Assembly (NCBI GenBank): GCA_030765455.1
Contig: JAVCCM010000026.1
Coordinates: 1 to 62,659 of the forward strand
Reading direction: 5' to 3'
DNA from: Candidatus Electryonea clarkiae
GTDB taxonomy: Bacteria > Electryoneota > Electryoneia > Electryoneales > Electryoneaceae
DNA: 62,659 bases
The notes under the pieces are model-generated. The model was not told the origin of the DNA, ran no database searches, and saw nothing but the letters and a program-made list of their open reading frames with translations. Shown one piece after another: positions 18,001 to 26,505 of this stretch. A program made the position numbers and the translations under genes. The first letter of the stretch is position 1; each line of letters begins with the position of its first letter.

Positions 18001-18350
18001 CACTGGGAGGACCTCTGGGTGAAAGTTACGATTATCCAACATATGTCCCTGACGATATTCCTGAAATTCCTACCGAATCAGGTCTTGTTGCCCTCTACCC
18101 TATTCCTTTCAATACAAGTCTAACAATCGTTTACGGGCTCTCAAAGCAATCGGAAGTTTCATTGCGCATATATGATATACTCGGTCGTCTGGTATTAAGT
18201 AGAAATCTACCAGATGATATTCCTGGCTATAAACATTTCATCTGGGATGGCAAAAGTACCTCTGGTGTGCAGATCGGAAGTGGAATGTACTTTATCGAGC
18301 TTACCGCAGAGAATCATCGAAATCTTGCAAGGGTCGTTATGTTGAAATAA
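15075..18350 (+). CDS. Secreted parallel beta-helix protein with T9SS sorting domain
   Basis: A 1091-residue exported protein. The signal peptide hydrophobic core is at about residues 25-43 (ending SLYA-ET), so the ATG at 15105 or 15144 may be the real start. Two similar modules follow. Each begins with SG(S/A)xxGxxxxxxSP(Y/F)(I/L)IT, a strand pair that opens right-handed beta-helix domains, and each ends in a D-A-G-x-x-D-x-D-G block (SPCRDAGREN; SPCIDAGNPD). Between them lie irregular turns rich in Asn, as in pectate-lyase-like helices. The last 80 residues form a T9SS sorting domain in which the usual YPNPFN is YPIPFN. Such proteins bind or cleave polysaccharide, but no catalytic motif is evident. 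It is followed by a second beta-helix gene. Confidence 0.8.
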   Translation: MRLILNRIKSMEHSQPQVLKNLNMLQSIFTALLFLCIFHPFSLYAETEVSGSVSGRWTVEGSPYIITDSTWLEEEDTLIVEGGVEIEFDGDDFELNLQGLWLFESTEDEYITFFSDFEDNYLRLKRNPNYYEQADTLTLSYLEFDMLESYVIFYATGVNYIINSDFIDGQFDINGEFDNLPNPSITWSNNLFYNNFAVISQNCNNLEFVTNIAAGAIGIHAFFISNLNVSDNSGSFYYDFWSVNSCNVTSDTTYYYSFLNCGQIDINRTTVSQMDGDGNFNLNIDSSIVGYVDFESHGGSFIANFCEFNRLATDGSVEISNCIISGYATFREDVFADRVTFSRNAQIIGGDQDHIVGFSRFSRGYEAELNNCIFLGDGSMPYAIDIRNHSVRVRNCLFSGVFERYTNGEPHSETNILETDPLFDPWGEPFELLASSPCRDAGRENSPLDPDGTTADMGGRFFDTRYDHPPQYAGQEVLWLPANRDVVLILHVVDDGNRSPLIRAVTGIPYGWFERDEDSDRYGVYLQDSLRLSGTITDLVGNDTLYLELLDDAGHFVRGEVPLHVINRLSLAGAIEGTLSANESPFLITGPVWVSENDTLIINAGVDIAIAPGPYRNPTPFRVYGRIEMNGTENDSIVFQIYSPENEGAVWGGLQIQESGSIEAHNTVFSDGYPGVTIDCDSALIDSCTFIDNHSGLSFNHGGTVQGCTFVNDVLSVNNISYGRTPFIIDGSRFYGPATPLSSSAIGIQGFCDINNTEIFDYASGIYIMAHDTIRIDNVFISNTTRGLYFITQRNHSIYVNHLNIFSNVETAIDFNGGDLFLKNSVINGAETVFDIGGPSNDHRAVYITNCDILNSELFMETSSLSAVNELIIENSNIISCDSLIAGSERIISSGFSYNNLYDVNYLGDALPEGLGQLVQTNVNGDSCDEGFNIYLDPVFEGGDPFSLRLMADSPCIDAGNPDLADLDGTIADIGSLGGPLGESYDYPTYVPDDIPEIPTESGLVALYPIPFNTSLTIVYGLSKQSEVSLRIYDILGRLVLSRNLPDDIPGYKHFIWDGKSTSGVQIGSGMYFIELTAENHRNLARVVMLK

Positions 18351-18477
18351 GAAAATCTCTTAACTATTCTAAGATTATTGAACTTAATTCTTTTCATAGA
18401 TTTATTTTTTACATCATGACGTATTTTTTTTGTTGAAGCATCATCTAAACGTTTCGAACATTAAAGGAGAAAGAATA

Positions 18478-21400
18478 ATGAGTGTCAAAAGAGTGTTATT
18501 GTTTACTGCCAGAATTCTAATCGTAAGTACGGTATTAATTTTTAGTGTTAATACTGCATTTGCAGTAGAATTATATCAAGGTTCTTATTCTATAGATCAA
18601 ATAAATGATGCTTTTGATGAACCACCGTATGAAGTAATATTTACCTATGATTTACAGCAAGGCGAATGGGAAGAGCCGATTTGGGAAATTAGTAGAGATG
18701 CTGGCAATGAAGATATTGTGGTTGCAAGCATAAGTAGAACTTTAATACTTGGTGATCTCTCTCAAGCTCCATTTGGAAGGGGCTATATCAGAATGGGAGA
18801 CATTGAAAATGGTAATGGAGATATGAAAATAATTGTTCAAGGTAATACTGTGAATAGTTGCGGTTCGTTTCAGGTGGATATTGACATTTATACAGAACAT
18901 TGGGAGATCTCCGGTGATAATGGTGGCACCTGGGGTGGTATCGATATTCAAGAGGGTTCTTATGATAATAATATATACGGTGTTACTTTTAGAGATGTCA
19001 GGACTGATGATATTTTGGGAGAATATTCCGCCATAAACATTGAGGGATTTATGGGAGGGGATGGTCAGAGTAATAATCCAATACATCATTGTAAATTTGT
19101 AGATTGCTGGCGCGCAATCACAATTGGAGGAGATGAAGAAGATAATAGATATTTAACAATTGCAGAAAATAAATTCTTAAATAACGGATTTTGCGCGATC
19201 GATTATGATAATAACAATAATATTGGATTCGTTACAATCTCCAAGAATGATTTTGTCGGAAACGGATCCATTCAAGAACCGGGTTCAGGTGTATTGATTA
19301 TTTCAGCTACTGAATATAATTGTAGAATAAACCACAATGTATTCAGGGATAATAATAACAGATCTGTGGTCGTCGATGCTGAAGCATATATGGAATTTGG
19401 GCATATTTCAAAAATCATTAATAATTTAATAATGAACACAGCAGGAACAGCTTTCACGATAGATGTTCAGGATCAACTGGAGGCTGCAGATTTACCTTAC
19501 ATTGCCAATAATATATTTTACAACAATGATATTGCGATTCAATTCCCGGAAAACTTCGGGTTAGTAGATGAGAAAATAAAGTACAATGGTTTTGAGTTTG
19601 GGATAAATCAGGAAGCAATTGTTGGTGCGACCATAGATGAAGATGATGACAATCTAGGACTTGATCCACAGAATCCATTTTACTCAAGATTTATCCTGCC
19701 TGGAAACCCAGCGGATTTACCTGGTCTTGCCTATCATCTACAGTATAACTCAATGGCTATAAATACGGGCGATCCTTCATCATATGACCTCGATGGCATT
19801 GATGGTCAGGGAGGAGGGGGTGATCAACCTCATAGAAGAGGAAGCAGATGTGATATGGGTGTCTTTGGTGGAGAATTGGTCGATTCTTTATTTGTGATTT
19901 TAGTTGATCCATATGTTGTGTTTTATAATGGTACAATTATTGAGGAAGATTTCTTTGCTCCTATGGCACATTATCTTATATATGGAAATATTACAACATT
20001 AGATGGTGTTTCTGTTGAAATTAATGAAGTTTATAATGGTCCTAATGAATGGGTGTTTGATCCTAAGATATTCTTTTGTGAAGCCGGTCATGATTTACCT
20101 CAGCTAATTCCCGCAAAGTTTAATGCAAGAGGTGATTTTGCTTTGGAAGGTACTGCAGAACATCCATTTAATTTAGAAAGATTAGATGGCTCTTCGGAAT
20201 ATTTTACTGTTTGTTCAGCGTTTCCAAATATTTCTGCTAACGTTTCTATCAGACATTGTAGAGGAGAATTTGTTGGAACGCTAATTGAAGCTGGAGGGCA
20301 GACAGAAGTAAATGTTTCCAATTGTAATATCAAACACGTGTTAAGCCCTATCCGGTTTGTGAATTTAGCTAGTGATGCGAATATATCTGATGTTTCGATT
20401 GAACATCAGGAACCATGTTATGAATCCAGTATTTATATCTATGATTGTATTCCTGGTTTTCCTCCAGCAGCAAGTATAAATATATCATCAGTTGATTCGC
20501 GTGAATGTTTTAATGGTATATCCATCGTCAATAACCAGATGCCGGTATTTATTGAAGATTGTTTATTCTTAGGTGGTGGCGCTGGTATCTGGGTGGATAA
20601 CTCTCAATTTGTTCATATGAAAGAGAATTATTTTACAGCTTTATCATTCGGTATGTATATGCAAAACGGAAGTGCCTGTTATGCAAGATGCGACCTAAAC
20701 GAAAATGATCCGTACTTTGATTTGGAGGGTCCCAATGACTTTTGTGCATGGTGGAATCCATTATTTTTATTTAGTGATTTTGACGTAGCAAAATTATCGG
20801 GCGACCTTACTATTGCTAGTGATCATAATGACATATACTTTCAATATAATCCTATACCCCTTCCTACCAGATATCTTGTGACAATTGCTACTATTTTTAA
20901 TCCATTTGAAGAAAACGTTTATGCGCTTGGTACCTATTGGGGCGTTCTTTATGATGAAAACAATGAACCTCGTGATCCAAATGAACCCAATGAAGATGAT
21001 TTCTCCCCGGCGGATCATGTTGCCTGGAATCCGTTTTCGACAACAGGAAATAATGTGCATTTCCCCCAGGATTTGAATGAAAATGAGATTATTCTTGCCG
21101 AACTCGAGGAAATTGCTGCAACTGAGGATAGTCTCCCCCAACGTGCCTATGAATTGTATGTAGATTTATTATATGATCTGCAAGGCAATGTCAATGCTAT
21201 TTTAGTTGAAGCATATATGGTGCGTATGGCTAAGAAAGAATTGATTGCCTGGATTATAGTTGAATCCGATCTGACTGATTATGCTGAAGATGAAGAGGAA
21301 ACCCCTATCCAGTTCAGAACATATTATCAAGCTATTCGTTGTGTGATTGGAGAAGGCGACTATGATTCGGCACGTGAATCTATTGATGACACTTTTGAAC

Positions 21401-21894
21401 TGGCAGAAAATGCGATAGATTCATTGTCATTGGATCGCTTGGATGCTGAGCTTGATTGGATGGAATGGTTGGAAGATAGAGGTGCCATGTCATTGGGTAC
21501 GCGTGATTTAGAAGATCGATTTTTCAGAAAAATGCAGAGTATAGATCGAGAAATGATGGCTTCTGTAATACCAGAAATAAACTATCCGGGCGATTTAGAA
21601 GATAATACTTTGCCAAAAGAATTTGGTATCTCAAGTATTTATCCAAATCCATTTAATCCAACCGTCATTGTCCCATTCTCGGTTCCAGTAGTATCTGATA
21701 TTCGTCTTGCAGTTTATGATATTCTTGGACGCGAAGTTGTAAGGCTTATTGACGGTAAATCAGAAGTCGGCAGACACAAAGTTGTCTGGAATGGAACTGA
21801 TTCTAACGGAATGCCGGTTTCTTCAGGAATATATCTGATCAACATGAAGGCCGGTGATTATTCAGCCACACGAAAAGCGGTCTTGGTAAAATAG
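18478..21894 (+). CDS. Secreted beta-helix protein with T9SS sorting domain
   Basis: An exported protein of about 1138 residues. I chose ATG 18478 because AAAGGAG lies 9 bases before it and a signal peptide follows directly (SVKRVLLF...NTAFA); an upstream TTG at 18430 is less likely. The N-terminal two-thirds carries irregular beta-helix coils rich in Asn (NNNNIGFV, NNNRSVVV) and a D-x-D-G block near residue 440. A mostly helical, acidic segment of about 170 residues (EENEIILAELEEI...) precedes the C-terminal T9SS domain (IYPNPFNPT, YDILGREVV, SSGIYLI). The helical insert sets it apart from its neighbour at 15075. Both are probably surface proteins; the ligand is unknown. A hairpin terminator follows. 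Confidence 0.82.
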   Translation: MSVKRVLLFTARILIVSTVLIFSVNTAFAVELYQGSYSIDQINDAFDEPPYEVIFTYDLQQGEWEEPIWEISRDAGNEDIVVASISRTLILGDLSQAPFGRGYIRMGDIENGNGDMKIIVQGNTVNSCGSFQVDIDIYTEHWEISGDNGGTWGGIDIQEGSYDNNIYGVTFRDVRTDDILGEYSAINIEGFMGGDGQSNNPIHHCKFVDCWRAITIGGDEEDNRYLTIAENKFLNNGFCAIDYDNNNNIGFVTISKNDFVGNGSIQEPGSGVLIISATEYNCRINHNVFRDNNNRSVVVDAEAYMEFGHISKIINNLIMNTAGTAFTIDVQDQLEAADLPYIANNIFYNNDIAIQFPENFGLVDEKIKYNGFEFGINQEAIVGATIDEDDDNLGLDPQNPFYSRFILPGNPADLPGLAYHLQYNSMAINTGDPSSYDLDGIDGQGGGGDQPHRRGSRCDMGVFGGELVDSLFVILVDPYVVFYNGTIIEEDFFAPMAHYLIYGNITTLDGVSVEINEVYNGPNEWVFDPKIFFCEAGHDLPQLIPAKFNARGDFALEGTAEHPFNLERLDGSSEYFTVCSAFPNISANVSIRHCRGEFVGTLIEAGGQTEVNVSNCNIKHVLSPIRFVNLASDANISDVSIEHQEPCYESSIYIYDCIPGFPPAASINISSVDSRECFNGISIVNNQMPVFIEDCLFLGGGAGIWVDNSQFVHMKENYFTALSFGMYMQNGSACYARCDLNENDPYFDLEGPNDFCAWWNPLFLFSDFDVAKLSGDLTIASDHNDIYFQYNPIPLPTRYLVTIATIFNPFEENVYALGTYWGVLYDENNEPRDPNEPNEDDFSPADHVAWNPFSTTGNNVHFPQDLNENEIILAELEEIAATEDSLPQRAYELYVDLLYDLQGNVNAILVEAYMVRMAKKELIAWIIVESDLTDYAEDEEETPIQFRTYYQAIRCVIGEGDYDSARESIDDTFELAENAIDSLSLDRLDAELDWMEWLEDRGAMSLGTRDLEDRFFRKMQSIDREMMASVIPEINYPGDLEDNTLPKEFGISSIYPNPFNPTVIVPFSVPVVSDIRLAVYDILGREVVRLIDGKSEVGRHKVVWNGTDSNGMPVSSGIYLINMKAGDYSATRKAVLVK

Positions 21895-21920
21895 AATTTC
21901 ACTCAAACCCATAGTTATTG

Positions 21921-21949
21921 ACAGCCCGGAGTTAAAAAAACCGGGCTGT
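21921..21949 (+). terminator. Rho-independent terminator
   Basis: A 9-base stem ACAGCCCGG / CCGGGCTGT with an 11-base A-rich loop is followed by TTTTATTA. It lies 26 bases after the beta-helix gene and 57 bases before the convergent end of ftsZ, so it separates the two transcripts. Confidence 0.8.
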
Positions 21950-22006
21950 TTTATTAAAGAAGTTTGATAGTGAAGATGTCTATTTGACTGTGAATATGAT
22001 CATAGA

Positions 22007-23794
22007 TTAATTGCCGAATCTCCTTTTTCTTCGCAGGAAAGTCGGCATATCATAGTTCTCTCCATCTGTTTGTAATGACTCATTCTCATCGATATCAGGA
22101 ATCAGGATTTCGTCATCGAGAGTTGATTCTACCCTTTGAAACCTTATGGAAGGTTTGTCTCCAATTTTGAATTCACCACTATCAAAGTCAAAGTCTTCAA
22201 CTTCAGAGGGTTGAGGTTCAGCCTTCTCATTATTGTCATTACTGTTTACCGATGGACGAGTCCCATACCCGTTTCCATTTCCATTTCCGTTTCCGTTCCG
22301 CTTGCCGTTTCCCTTGGTACGATTCATGGAATGAAGTTTTGTCCGTGATCGTGAGAAACCGTTGTTATCCATAGTAACGATTTCTTCCTCTACAGGAGTA
22401 ATGGGCATCGACCTGCCTCCGCTATCATTGAAGCCGGTGGCAATAACAGTAACGCTGATTTTGTCACCCATAGACTCATCATGTACAATCCCGAAATAGA
22501 CGTCGGCATTTTCTCCAGCTTGTGTCGTCACCAGGTTAACAGCTTGCTGGACTTCAAGCATGCCCATATTTTCATTGCCAGTAACGTTAATCAGGATACC
22601 CTTAGCTCCCTCAATACTTAAATTGTCAAGCAACGGACTAGTAATTGCAGCTTCGGCGGCTTCCAATGCTCTTTTTTCGCCTTCAGCTTCTCCCAGTCCC
22701 ATAATCGCATCGCCGGAATCAGTCATCACTGCTTTGGCGTCTGCAAAGTCGAGATTCACGAAACCTGTCGTATTGATAATATCGCTGATGCCCTTGGTTC
22801 CCTGGTAGAGAATTTCGTCCGCTTTACGAAAAGCTAAGCGGAAGGAGATATCTTCAACAATTGTTGTCAGGATGTTATCATTTGGGATAATAATCAATGC
22901 ATCGACCATATCACGCATTTCCTCAATCCCTATCTCTGCGCGTTTCGCTCTTTTCGGACCTTCAAATCCGAATGGCTTGGTAACAATAGCAACGGTTAAA
23001 ACACCTCGCTCCTTTGCGATGGAGGCAATGATTGGAGCAGCGCCTGTCCCTGTCCCGCCTCCCATTCCAGCAGTGATAAATACCATATCGGTCTTGTCTA
23101 ACAGGTCACGAATTTCACTATGACTCTCCTCAGCCGAAGCACGACCTATATCGGGACTTCCCCCTGCTCCCAATCCCTGGGTTAATTGCTTTCCAATCTG
23201 AATTTTAGTACTTGCATGACTTGCATCAAGCGCCTGCATATCAGTATTAATAGCAATAAAATCGACGCCCTTCAGCTTTCCGATGATCATGTTGTCAACA
23301 GCATTTGATCCGGCTCCCCCTATGCCGATCACTTTCATCATCGCACGCTGAGTCGGTTCATCAAAACCAAAACGCAGAGTACTGCCCTTTGCTTCAATGC
23401 TCATTGATTTGTCTCCTTTCCCTTGATCGGGAGTTTTATTTTTTTTAAAAGTATTTTCAGGAATTTTTTCGACTTGTTTGACTGTTTGATTTTCTTTCAT
23501 TTTAGTTTTCATATCATCATTATTGCTTTCTACTTCTTTATTTTTGATTTCTTTGAGATTTTTATTGTCCAGTGATGTTACTTTCTCAGCAATCACTTTT
23601 TCCTTCGATTCATCAGAAGGTGAATCAGCGTTATCTGAAGAATTCTGTTCTTCAGATGCAAATCTTATCTTCAGTTTTGGTTTATCCCTCTTTTCTTCCC
23701 GAAGCCCTGTTCTACTTTCCCCGCCAAGAGATTCGTCAATATCTTTCATCTTGGCGTACATCATTTCGTAATGCAATTCTTCAGCGGCACTCAT
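22007..23794 (-). CDS. ftsZ: Cell division protein FtsZ, N-terminally extended
   Basis: FtsZ is the tubulin-like GTPase that builds the division ring. The GTPase core runs from about residue 145, with GIGGAGSNAVDNM, the signature GGGTGTGAAP, and NNDNILT-like blocks. A variable linker with a GN-repeat follows, and the C-terminal peptide DMPTFLRRK binds FtsA. Unusually, about 130 residues precede the core, highly charged and probably disordered. The start at 23794 is favoured because AGGAGG lies 8 bases before it and its ATG overlaps the stop of the upstream small gene as ATGA; an in-frame GTG at 23824 is weaker. A second in-frame ATG at 23404 has AAAGGAG 8 bases upstream and would yield a conventional 465-residue FtsZ, so two forms are possible. 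Confidence 0.95.
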   Translation of the reverse strand: MSAAEELHYEMMYAKMKDIDESLGGESRTGLREEKRDKPKLKIRFASEEQNSSDNADSPSDESKEKVIAEKVTSLDNKNLKEIKNKEVESNNDDMKTKMKENQTVKQVEKIPENTFKKNKTPDQGKGDKSMSIEAKGSTLRFGFDEPTQRAMMKVIGIGGAGSNAVDNMIIGKLKGVDFIAINTDMQALDASHASTKIQIGKQLTQGLGAGGSPDIGRASAEESHSEIRDLLDKTDMVFITAGMGGGTGTGAAPIIASIAKERGVLTVAIVTKPFGFEGPKRAKRAEIGIEEMRDMVDALIIIPNDNILTTIVEDISFRLAFRKADEILYQGTKGISDIINTTGFVNLDFADAKAVMTDSGDAIMGLGEAEGEKRALEAAEAAITSPLLDNLSIEGAKGILINVTGNENMGMLEVQQAVNLVTTQAGENADVYFGIVHDESMGDKISVTVIATGFNDSGGRSMPITPVEEEIVTMDNNGFSRSRTKLHSMNRTKGNGKRNGNGNGNGNGYGTRPSVNSNDNNEKAEPQPSEVEDFDFDSGEFKIGDKPSIRFQRVESTLDDEILIPDIDENESLQTDGENYDMPTFLRRKRRFGN

Positions 23795-24111
23795 TCTTGT
23801 ATCCTCCTGAATATTTTCATCCACTTCGCTCTTAACGCTTTGTCAACATCTGAATCTTCCATCGTTACAGAAGTCAATAATTCTTCTTTAGAATCACCAA
23901 CACTGTATTTCGGATTATTCTCCATCCCCATCGGGCAATTTCCGCCCATTCCGGTCAGAATATCGAATTGTTTGTCCTCGTGATGGATCGAACTGTTCGT
24001 TCCATCAACATCATCAGCCCAGCATACAAACGAGTTAATTGTTTTTCCTGATGCACCACCCCCCGAATCTTCGGCATTACCATATTCTTCTAAAAAAAGT
24101 CGTCGAACCAT
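23791..24111 (-). CDS. Hypothetical small protein between ftsA and ftsZ
   Basis: A 106-residue protein that I do not recognise. It starts inside the end of ftsA (22-base overlap) with GGGAGG about 8 bases before its ATG, and its TGA overlaps the ftsZ ATG as ATGA. Both ends therefore look built for translational coupling. The sequence is acidic, has a Gly-rich patch (DSGGGASGK), two Cys, a GMGGNCPMGM segment and a basic, amphipathic C-terminus (LRAKWMKIFRRI). There is no signal peptide. Its position suggests a role in, or tuning of, Z-ring formation, but that is inference from place alone. It could also merely provide a leader for ftsZ translation. Confidence 0.6.
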   Translation of the reverse strand: MVRRLFLEEYGNAEDSGGGASGKTINSFVCWADDVDGTNSSIHHEDKQFDILTGMGGNCPMGMENNPKYSVGDSKEELLTSVTMEDSDVDKALRAKWMKIFRRIQE

Positions 24112-25343
24112 TCTCGCATCCTCCCAAATATTTTTGTAAAGATTGTCGTTTCATCTCCACGCAGGGGACTCTGATGATCAGCATTATTCAACCCGTACAA
24201 TATCAACCCTACACCAGTAGCATGTTTAGGCATGTTTGCGGAGGACATCATTCCTCCCAAACCTGAGGGATAACCAATTTTTACCGGGAGCTGGAATATT
24301 TGCTCAGCAAGTTCAACTGCACCTTCGAGCTGTGCACCTCCACCTGTAAGCACAACTCCACTTGTCTCCAGATACTCCCAAACCCCGGCTTTTCTTATTT
24401 GACCTACAGCAAGCTCGAATATTTCTTCCATTCGAGGCTGGCAAATTTCACCGATTTTCATTCTTGAAACTACTCGAGTTTTTCTTCCACCAATTCCCGG
24501 AATTTCAATTGCTTCTTCTGCGTCAATTTCCGGCGTGTAGCAATGTCCATGTTCGAGCTTGATTCTTACTGCATGTTCATAAGGCGTCCGTAATCCAACT
24601 CCCAGGTCACGGCTGACATTTTCTCCACCGATACCGATAACCGATGTATGACGAATCGCATGTTCTTGGAATACAGCTATATCCGTCGTGCCTCCGCCAA
24701 TATCCAATAATCCAACTCCATAATCTTTTTCATCATCCGTGAGGACTGAATAACTCGATGCAAGCGGTTCCAGCACCAGGTCTGCGACACTGATCCCAGC
24801 CTGCTTGATACAGCGGTAGATGTTTTGAGCGCTTGTTACCGCGCCGGTAATGATATGAACATCGGCTTCAAGCCTGACTCCAGCCATCCCGATGGGATCA
24901 TGGATTTGAGTCTGCTCATCGACAGTGAACTCCTGGGGAAGAACATGAAGTACTTCGCGATCCATAGGCAGGTTGTAGGCTTTGGCAGCCTCGATAACTC
25001 GATCAACATCTTTCTGCTCAATAATGCCGGTTCTGTCACGAGTGGAGGTTCTTGGAATTGCAATGACACCTTTGCTGTTTATTGATCTTATATGATCGCC
25101 GGCAATCCCAGTAAAAACTGAGCTGATCTCTATTCCAGCCATCATCTCAGCCTTTTCCACACTCTGCTCTATCGAATTGATAGTTTTATCCATATTTATC
25201 ACTACACCACGCTGCATCCCGCTTGCCTCTGTACAACCGACTCCAATGATACTTGCACGACCATTTTCATCTACTTCGGCTATTATGGTGGATATTTTCG
25301 TTGTTCCCAAATCAAGACTGGCTATCAGATTCCCTGTTGACAT
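24090..25343 (-). CDS. ftsA: Cell division protein FtsA
   Basis: FtsA is the actin-like ATPase that tethers FtsZ filaments to the membrane. The 417-residue product shows SLDLGTTKIS (phosphate 1), the SHS2/1C domain from about residue 85, GLLDIGGGTTDIAVF (phosphate 2) and VVLTGGGAQLEG (adenosine motif). The C-terminal FTKIFGRMREWFDDFF is an amphipathic helix that suits the membrane-targeting sequence of the family. The start follows GGGAG at a good distance. It lies 79 bases after ftsQ and is overlapped at its 3' end by the small gene that precedes ftsZ. Confidence 0.96.
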   Translation of the reverse strand: MSTGNLIASLDLGTTKISTIIAEVDENGRASIIGVGCTEASGMQRGVVINMDKTINSIEQSVEKAEMMAGIEISSVFTGIAGDHIRSINSKGVIAIPRTSTRDRTGIIEQKDVDRVIEAAKAYNLPMDREVLHVLPQEFTVDEQTQIHDPIGMAGVRLEADVHIITGAVTSAQNIYRCIKQAGISVADLVLEPLASSYSVLTDDEKDYGVGLLDIGGGTTDIAVFQEHAIRHTSVIGIGGENVSRDLGVGLRTPYEHAVRIKLEHGHCYTPEIDAEEAIEIPGIGGRKTRVVSRMKIGEICQPRMEEIFELAVGQIRKAGVWEYLETSGVVLTGGGAQLEGAVELAEQIFQLPVKIGYPSGLGGMMSSANMPKHATGVGLILYGLNNADHQSPLRGDETTIFTKIFGRMREWFDDFF

Positions 25344-25422
25344 TGGGTCTCCCTGTTTTGAATTTTACTTTTGAACATGCAACAAAAATCAAACATTTTG
25401 ATTATTATCGATTCCATAAACA

Positions 25423-26505
25423 TCAGCTTTCACTAATTTTGTCAATATTGCCTTCATCGTTATCTTTGAGAATCAGGAAACCGGGAAATCTTAAATCGAC
25501 TATCTTTCTGTCCTCCAGTTTTCCCGCATCCCTCTTTAGAAACGTATTCAATGTTGCTACTTGTGCAATGATCTTGTGTTCGCCGGGATAAATAATATTT
25601 CCGTTTCCTCCACGCAGCCATTGGATATCCGAACCCTGGACATGGATCTCCGATATCCAGCAATCCACAAGTGGTGTATTTGCCATTTCAGCAGCCCAGT
25701 TTAATGAAGTATGAAGGCATGCTTCCTTCACATCTCGACCAGGTGCAAGTTCGCCACTGAATCCTGTTACGACTGGGACGTCAACGAGCCACCCTGGTTT
25801 CGGCTCCGATAAAATCTTGCCTTCAATATCGATTCCTATTGGTTTTCCTTCTGAAATGACAAATAATATTTCATATCTCTCTTTAACCTTTACTATTACT
25901 TTGTCAGGCAATTGTGTCTGTACTGTCGCTTCTTTTACACGGAGATGAGATTCTACCCGGGCCGAGAGATCTATCAAATCCAAGTCAAACAATGGCTTTC
26001 CAATCAAATCACCCATCAATGCACTTAACGTATCTGGTGAAATACTGTGAGCGCCTGTGATCAAAACTTCATCAACCTCGAAAAATCCACTGAAGAATGA
26101 TTTCAACTCCCGCCTTAAAGACCTGGGAGCTGTATTGTCATTAGTCTGCAAAGAATCCGTAGAATCCATCGCTGAATACTGAATGATTGAATCAGCTTCA
26201 ATTATTAACCTGTCATCTATCTCCTTAATTTCCTTGTCTGTTTCATTGCCAGGTATAAACGTAGTGCTGTCATCAATTACAGTAGCCTCCGCAACAGGCT
26301 GGTTTGATTTTCCCGGGATTAAGGCTTTAATGCTTTGTTTGACTGCAATTGTTATTAGCCAGACCAGGATAGCAACCAGCAGTATTTTTCTGCCGATTTT
26401 TCGTTTCTTTCGAGACCCGTATGCAGTGGTGGCAGTCTGAGAACGTTTTTTTGCTTTCGGCTTCGAATGTTTTCTGCTTCTATTTTTTGAAGTACTTTTA
26501 CGCAT
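25423..26505 (-). CDS. ftsQ: Cell division protein FtsQ/DivIB
   Basis: FtsQ links the cytoplasmic ring to the periplasmic division enzymes. The 360-residue product has a long, strongly basic cytoplasmic tail (residues 1-40), one membrane helix (about 41-57), an acidic linker of about 80 residues, then a POTRA domain beginning FFEVDEVLITGAHSIS and a FtsQ-type beta domain (LPDKVIVKVKER...). The linker between membrane helix and POTRA is longer than in Escherichia coli. Its ATG overlaps the end of murB by 8 bases, so translation of the two is likely coupled. A gap of 79 bases before ftsA is one of the few non-coding stretches in this cluster. Confidence 0.92.
   Translation of the reverse strand: MRKSTSKNRSRKHSKPKAKKRSQTATTAYGSRKKRKIGRKILLVAILVWLITIAVKQSIKALIPGKSNQPVAEATVIDDSTTFIPGNETDKEIKEIDDRLIIEADSIIQYSAMDSTDSLQTNDNTAPRSLRRELKSFFSGFFEVDEVLITGAHSISPDTLSALMGDLIGKPLFDLDLIDLSARVESHLRVKEATVQTQLPDKVIVKVKERYEILFVISEGKPIGIDIEGKILSEPKPGWLVDVPVVTGFSGELAPGRDVKEACLHTSLNWAAEMANTPLVDCWISEIHVQGSDIQWLRGGNGNIIYPGEHKIIAQVATLNTFLKRDAGKLEDRKIVDLRFPGFLILKDNDEGNIDKISES

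Noticed and set aside
22260..22320. GN-codon repeat in ftsZ as a mobile or satellite repeat
   Set aside because: It stays in frame in the variable linker and is typical low-complexity linker sequence.
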